Shown in pieces: positions 58,781 through 64,000 of a stretch of 64,000 nt of DNA. The notes beneath the pieces were generated by a model. The model searched no databases, had not been told where the DNA came from, and was given only the letters and a program-made list of their open reading frames with translations. A program made the translations under genes and the position numbers. Position 1 is the first letter of the stretch. Each line of letters starts with the position of its first letter. Location of the stretch: assembly GCF_001494595.1 (NCBI RefSeq), contig NZ_LN929908.1, positions 1,339,716-1,403,715 on the forward strand. The letters run 5' to 3'. Source of the stretch: Mycobacterium sp. M26 (GTDB lineage: Bacteria; Actinomycetota; Actinomycetes; Mycobacteriales; Mycobacteriaceae).

Positions 58781-59437
58781 TCATTGTGCCGTGAGTGGCG
58801 CGTGCGCGTAGACCTGGTAGGTCCGGGCCACGAAATCGCGGAAGTACGGCAGGGACTCCGGACGCACGATGCCACCGAGCAGCACCCGCCAACCACGGGC
58901 CAGCCGGGCCAGGACGTCGTCACCGATGGCGTCGGAGAGCAGGTAGCAGCCGAGCACGGTGGCCCAGATCGATTCGCCGACATCGTCGACGTCGACGTCG
59001 ACCCTCAGGTCGCCGCGGGCGAGCGCCTCGTGGGCCTGAGCGACGAACAGCGCCGTCGCGTCCAGGAAGACCTTCGGCCCGCGGTCGCTGACCTGGGTGA
59101 GGGACTGCGCCAGGAGTTTGCCCACCGCGACCGTGCGATCGGTGGCCATCAGGTCGGCGGCCGCGAACGTGGCACGAATGATGTTCTCCAACGCCGGCGA
59201 GGAGGACGTCACGATCGCCATCGCGGTCTCGGCGATCTTTCGATAGGTGTCATCGATGATCGCGGCGGCGACGGCTTCCTTGGAGTCGAAGTGGTAGTAG
59301 AAGGCGCCCTTGGTGATGTCGGCGCGCTGCAGAATCTCGGCGAGGCCGGTCTCGCCGTAGCCAGGGTTGATGAACAGCTCGACTGCGGTGTCGATGATGC
59401 GCTGTCTGGTTGCCTCGGCCCGGGCCTGACGTGCCAT
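58781..59437 (-). CDS. TetR-family regulator (autoregulator-receptor-like)
   Basis: A 218-residue regulator. The N-terminal HTH region RIIDTAVELF...LAEILQRADITKGAFYYHF is followed by a nine-helix ligand domain. The pattern resembles the CprB/ScbR type of gamma-butyrolactone receptors, but TetR proteins are hard to place by eye. ATG 59437 is chosen over 59464 because homology starts at MARQARAEATRQRI. It lies between glbO and aglA, a gene not found there in M. tuberculosis, and may control aglA. Confidence 0.78.
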   Translation of the reverse strand: MARQARAEATRQRIIDTAVELFINPGYGETGLAEILQRADITKGAFYYHFDSKEAVAAAIIDDTYRKIAETAMAIVTSSSPALENIIRATFAAADLMATDRTVAVGKLLAQSLTQVSDRGPKVFLDATALFVAQAHEALARGDLRVDVDVDDVGESIWATVLGCYLLSDAIGDDVLARLARGWRVLLGGIVRPESLPYFRDFVARTYQVYAHAPLTAQ

Positions 59438-59488
59438 CCTCGGACCCCCTTTCCGCACCCCCAACCTGACGGTAGCGCGTCGAGGGGC

Positions 59489-59884
59489 TCAGAACGGTGA
59501 GTTGACCATGGAGTTGGCGGCCATTTCCAGGTAAGCGAGCAGCTCGCGGCGGTGCTCGTCGTCCATCGTCGCCGAATCGATCGACGCCACCGCGGTGTGC
59601 ATGCTGCGCAACCAGGCGTCACGCTCGATGAACCCGATCTTGAAGGGGACGTGCCGCATCCTCAGGCGGGGGTGTCCGCGCAGCTCGGAATAGGTGCGCG
59701 GGCCGCCCCAATACTGCTCGAGGAACATCCGCAGCCGGTCTTCGGCGGCATCGAGCTCGTCTTCGGGATACAGCGGCAGCAGCACCTCGTCCTCACGAAC
59801 CAGCTCGTAGAAACGAGACACGATCGTGCGGAACGTTGCGGCACCACCGACCGCGTCGTAGAACGTCTGCGGATCTTCGGGCAC
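59489..59884 (-). CDS. glbO: Truncated hemoglobin, group II (trHbO)
   Basis: A 131-residue 2-on-2 globin that binds heme and O2 and is linked to the terminal oxidase or peroxide chemistry in mycobacteria. Key residues are in register with the M. tuberculosis protein: Tyr26 (B10) in SRFYELV, Tyr39 (CD1) in LYPEDE, proximal His78 in RMRHVPF and Trp91 (G8) in RDAWLR. The segment [14 protein letters not shown] is almost unchanged. GTG start. First gene of a minus-strand run glbO-tetR-aglA. Confidence 0.95.
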   Translation of the reverse strand: MPEDPQTFYDAVGGAATFRTIVSRFYELVREDEVLLPLYPEDELDAAEDRLRMFLEQYWGGPRTYSELRGHPRLRMRHVPFKIGFIERDAWLRSMHTAVASIDSATMDDEHRRELLAYLEMAANSMVNSPF

Positions 59885-60013
59885 CCCACCATTGTGACGG
59901 TGGCCCTGACCCGAGTCGTCGTCACCCGATGTTCACGGATTCGACCAGCGAACACGACCCAAATTGCCGTGCACTCGCGGCCGATCCGTGGTGCACTGGT
60001 TCGCGGAGGACGC

Positions 60014-60646
60014 ATGTCGCAGCGCAAACGGAACCGCGGCCACCGTGCCGCGGCGGGGACCGTCGGGTCCCTTCCGGGGTCAGGCCTGCACGCCGACCCT
60101 CACATACCCAGCCCGGCTGACGGTTCAGTGTGGGGACGTCGCCGGGTATTGCTGCTGAACTCGACCTACGAACCGTTGACCGCGTTGCCGATGCGCCGCG
60201 CGGTCATCATGCTTTTGTGCGGAAAAGCCGATGTCGTCCACGATGATCCGGCCGGTCCCGTCATCCACTCCGCCTCCCGGGTGATCGTCGTGCCTTCGGT
60301 GATCCGGCTGCGCACCTACGTGCGGGTTCCGTACCGGGCGCGCATCCCGATGACCAGGGCCGCGCTGATGCACCGCGACCGCTTCCGGTGCGCCTACTGC
60401 GGATCCAAGGCCGACACCGTCGACCATGTGGTGCCGCGCAGCCGCGGCGGTGAGCACTCCTGGGAGAACTGCGTCGCGGCGTGCGCGACGTGCAACCACC
60501 GCAAGGCCGACAAGCTGCTGACGGAATTGGGTTGGACGCTGCGGCTGGTGCCGACACCGCCGAAGGGTCAGCACTGGCGGCTGTTGTGCACGGTCAAGGA
60601 GCTCGACCCCGCGTGGGTGCGTTACCTCGATGAGGGCGCTGCCTGA
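60014..60646 (+). CDS. HNH endonuclease-domain protein (Rv2469c type)
   Basis: A 210-residue protein. A basic, disordered N-terminus is followed by RRRVLLLNSTYEPLTALPMRRAVIMLL, typical of the McrA-like HNH group. The HNH zinc-binding core reads RFRCAYCGSKADTVDHVVPRSRGGE...CVAACATCNHRKAD, with CxxC pairs on both sides of the DHVV motif. GGAGGA stands 3 bases before ATG 60014. It is found in nearly all actinobacteria, so a housekeeping DNA-processing role is more likely than restriction; the role is not established. Confidence 0.88.
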   Translation: MSQRKRNRGHRAAAGTVGSLPGSGLHADPHIPSPADGSVWGRRRVLLLNSTYEPLTALPMRRAVIMLLCGKADVVHDDPAGPVIHSASRVIVVPSVIRLRTYVRVPYRARIPMTRAALMHRDRFRCAYCGSKADTVDHVVPRSRGGEHSWENCVAACATCNHRKADKLLTELGWTLRLVPTPPKGQHWRLLCTVKELDPAWVRYLDEGAA

Positions 60647-60652
60647 CGCTGC

Positions 60653-60665
60653 TACCGTTTGCATC
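60653..60665 (+). promoter_or_regulatory. Probable leaderless promoter box
   Basis: TACCGT (60653-60658), 7 bases, then GTG 60666, with no Shine-Dalgarno sequence. Confidence 0.45.
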
Positions 60666-60905
60666 GTGAGCACTGCAGCCATTCACTCGATGATGGGCGG
60701 GGTCCCGCTGCTGGTGGTAGCGATACTCGCCGCACTGATCTTCGCCCGAAAAGGCAACCATCCCGCCACCTACAAGCTTTCTGAGCCCTGGACGCATGAG
60801 CCGATCCTGTGGGCGGCCGTCGACGAGGTCGTACCCGGCGACGGACATCACGGGCATGGTTCGAACGAGGAGATCGTGGGAGGTGGCGCAAGTGGCAAGT
60901 GGTGA
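60666..60905 (+). CDS. Small single-pass membrane protein (Rv2468A type), 79 aa
   Basis: One hydrophobic helix ([16 protein letters not shown], residues about 11-26) is followed by a cytosolic tail with [15 protein letters not shown] and a His/Gly-rich end ([12 protein letters not shown]). Start GTG 60666 fits a leaderless transcript; ATG 60687 or 60690 are alternatives. Its 3' end overlaps the DUF5130 gene by 14 bases, so the two are co-expressed. Related proteins sit beside the same partner in other mycobacteria. The His-rich tail might bind metal. Confidence 0.7.
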   Translation: MSTAAIHSMMGGVPLLVVAILAALIFARKGNHPATYKLSEPWTHEPILWAAVDEVVPGDGHHGHGSNEEIVGGGASGKW

Positions 60906-61371
60906 CCATTCCACAGCAGTGGCCCACGTCGACCCGGCGAACCTGCCGGAAGGCTGGGCGGTGACGGCCAGCGGCCGGCTCTCGGGGGTGACCCAACCCG
61001 GTGAGCTCTCGGTGAACTACCCGTTCCCGATCAAGGACCTGGTGGCCCTCGACGATGCGCTGAAGTTCGGCAGCAGGCAGTCCAAGGCCCGCTTCGCGGT
61101 CTACATCGGCGACCTGGGTGCTGACACCGCGGCCCGTGCACGCGAGCTCCTTGCTGACGTGCCGACCCCGAACAATGCTGTGCTACTGGCTGTTTCGCCG
61201 GATCAGCGGGCCATCGAGGTGGTCTACGGCGCCGATGTGCGCGGCCGTGGAGCCGAGTCGGCGGCACCGCTGGGCGTCTCGGCGGCCGCCGGGGCGTTCA
61301 AGGAGGGCAACCTGATCGACGGGTTGGTCAGTGCGGTGCGGGTGTTGTCGGCTGGGATCTCCCGGCCCTGA
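60892..61371 (+). CDS. DUF5130 / TPM-domain-like protein (Rv2468c type)
   Basis: A 159-residue soluble protein. The segment [24 protein letters not shown] ... [20 protein letters not shown] resembles the DUF5130/TPM fold. GTG 60892 is chosen because GGGAGG lies 8 bases upstream and the Mtb protein has about the same length; longer starts run back into the previous gene. Function unknown. Its end overlaps the convergent small HNH gene by 44 bases. Confidence 0.75.
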   Translation: MASGDHSTAVAHVDPANLPEGWAVTASGRLSGVTQPGELSVNYPFPIKDLVALDDALKFGSRQSKARFAVYIGDLGADTAARARELLADVPTPNNAVLLAVSPDQRAIEVVYGADVRGRGAESAAPLGVSAAAGAFKEGNLIDGLVSAVRVLSAGISRP

Positions 61372-61690
61372 TCGCCACGTAGCGCTCCAGGAACGCCTTC
61401 TCGTCGAGACGTTTACGGCGCATCCAGCTGGTGACCTCGTCGTTGCACTTGCTGGCATTGCACGCCGCGCAGGCGGGTACGACGTTGTCCATCGTGTAGC
61501 GGCCGCCGCGGGAGATCGCCATCACGCAGTCGCGTTGCAGCGGCGTGCCGGTGGCCCCGCAATAGGCACAGCCGTTCCACGCGACCTTCAGCGCCGCCCA
61601 CTGCTCCTCGGTCAGATCGTTGACCGCGGCCTTGACGCGCCGGGCACGCCTACGCGCGGCACGCGCTCGCCGACTGTTGGGGGCCGCCAT
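61328..61690 (-). CDS. Small HNH endonuclease-domain protein, 120 aa
   Basis: A strongly basic N-terminus (residues 1-22, rich in Arg/Ala) precedes an HNH core: [44 protein letters not shown] in pieces, with CxxC pairs at both ends and Asp/Asn at the metal site. The usual first His of HNH is replaced in the QRDCV segment, so the catalytic set may be altered. It lies 23 bases downstream of pepN on the same strand. Role unknown. Confidence 0.75.
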   Translation of the reverse strand: MAAPNSRRARAARRRARRVKAAVNDLTEEQWAALKVAWNGCAYCGATGTPLQRDCVMAISRGGRYTMDNVVPACAACNASKCNDEVTSWMRRKRLDEKAFLERYVAIRAGRSQPTTPAPH

Positions 61691-61713
61691 GGCCCGATCT
61701 TCTCAGCGCGCGG

Positions 61714-64000
<2,287 letters not shown>

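Overview
The window is high-GC actinobacterial DNA from a mycobacterium, most likely a rapidly growing Mycolicibacterium-type species. Gene order follows the M. tuberculosis Rv2511-Rv2467 segment (from memory of that genome): tRNA-His, orn, HerA/FtsK-like ATPase, cmrA, UMF1 transporter, MmpS-like protein, TetR, accD1-accA1-fadE19-hydratase-citE-bkdABC, echA14, lipQ, WS/DGAT, plsC, plsB2, ssb paralogue, ettA, NAD-glutamate dehydrogenase, aglA, glbO, HNH protein and pepN. Many genes overlap by 1-8 bases, and several starts look leaderless (a TANNNT box 6-9 bases before the start codon), as is common in mycobacteria.

Region by region. 1-1.5 kb: 3' part of an acyl-CoA/oxalyl-CoA synthetase-type gene, a strong hairpin and tRNA-His. 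1.5-9.3 kb: orn, ATPase, mycolate reductase cmrA, UMF1 transporter, an MmpS-like gene broken by a perfect 32-bp tandem duplication, a prolyl-oligopeptidase-type peptidase and two tiny membrane proteins. 9.3-19.3 kb: a TetR gene facing a leucine/branched-chain acid degradation operon (methylcrotonyl-CoA carboxylase, acyl-CoA dehydrogenase, hydratase, CitE-type lyase, branched-chain keto-acid dehydrogenase E1a/E1b/E2). 19.3-23.5 kb: a secreted DUF1214-like protein, a frameshifted DUF222/HNH (13E12 family) gene and echA14.

From 23.5 to 38.1 kb lies an accessory stretch, placed where M. tuberculosis has other genes between echA14 and lipQ. It holds a giant BTAD/AAA regulator, a hemerythrin-like protein, an OafA-type acyltransferase with an SGNH domain and a tight five-gene operon. 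The operon encodes a biuret-hydrolase-like cysteine hydrolase, FdrA, DUF1116, a carbamate kinase fused to an allophanate-hydrolase C-terminal domain, and a urea-transporter-like protein. A VOC protein and a complete IS481-family insertion in the 3' end of tRNA-Arg follow. The operon is the most interesting object here: it reads as a route that imports a urea-type compound and recovers ATP from its carbamoyl group through carbamoyl phosphate.

38.4-48.1 kb: LipQ-type esterase, small membrane proteins including a divergent paralogous pair, then a lipid acyltransferase operon (WS/DGAT, HAD-PlsC fusion, PlsB2). This runs into a CopD-CtaG membrane protein broken by a 106-bp tandem duplication. 48.1-64 kb: ssb paralogue with upstream DnaA-box-like sites, ettA, the 1622-residue glutamate dehydrogenase, a thioesterase, hypothetical proteins, aglA, a TetR gene, glbO, two HNH proteins and the C-terminal part of pepN, which runs off the right edge.

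Three genes in 64 kb carry frame-breaking lesions (32-bp duplication, 1-base insertion, 106-bp duplication). Whether these are real mutations or assembly errors cannot be decided from the sequence alone.
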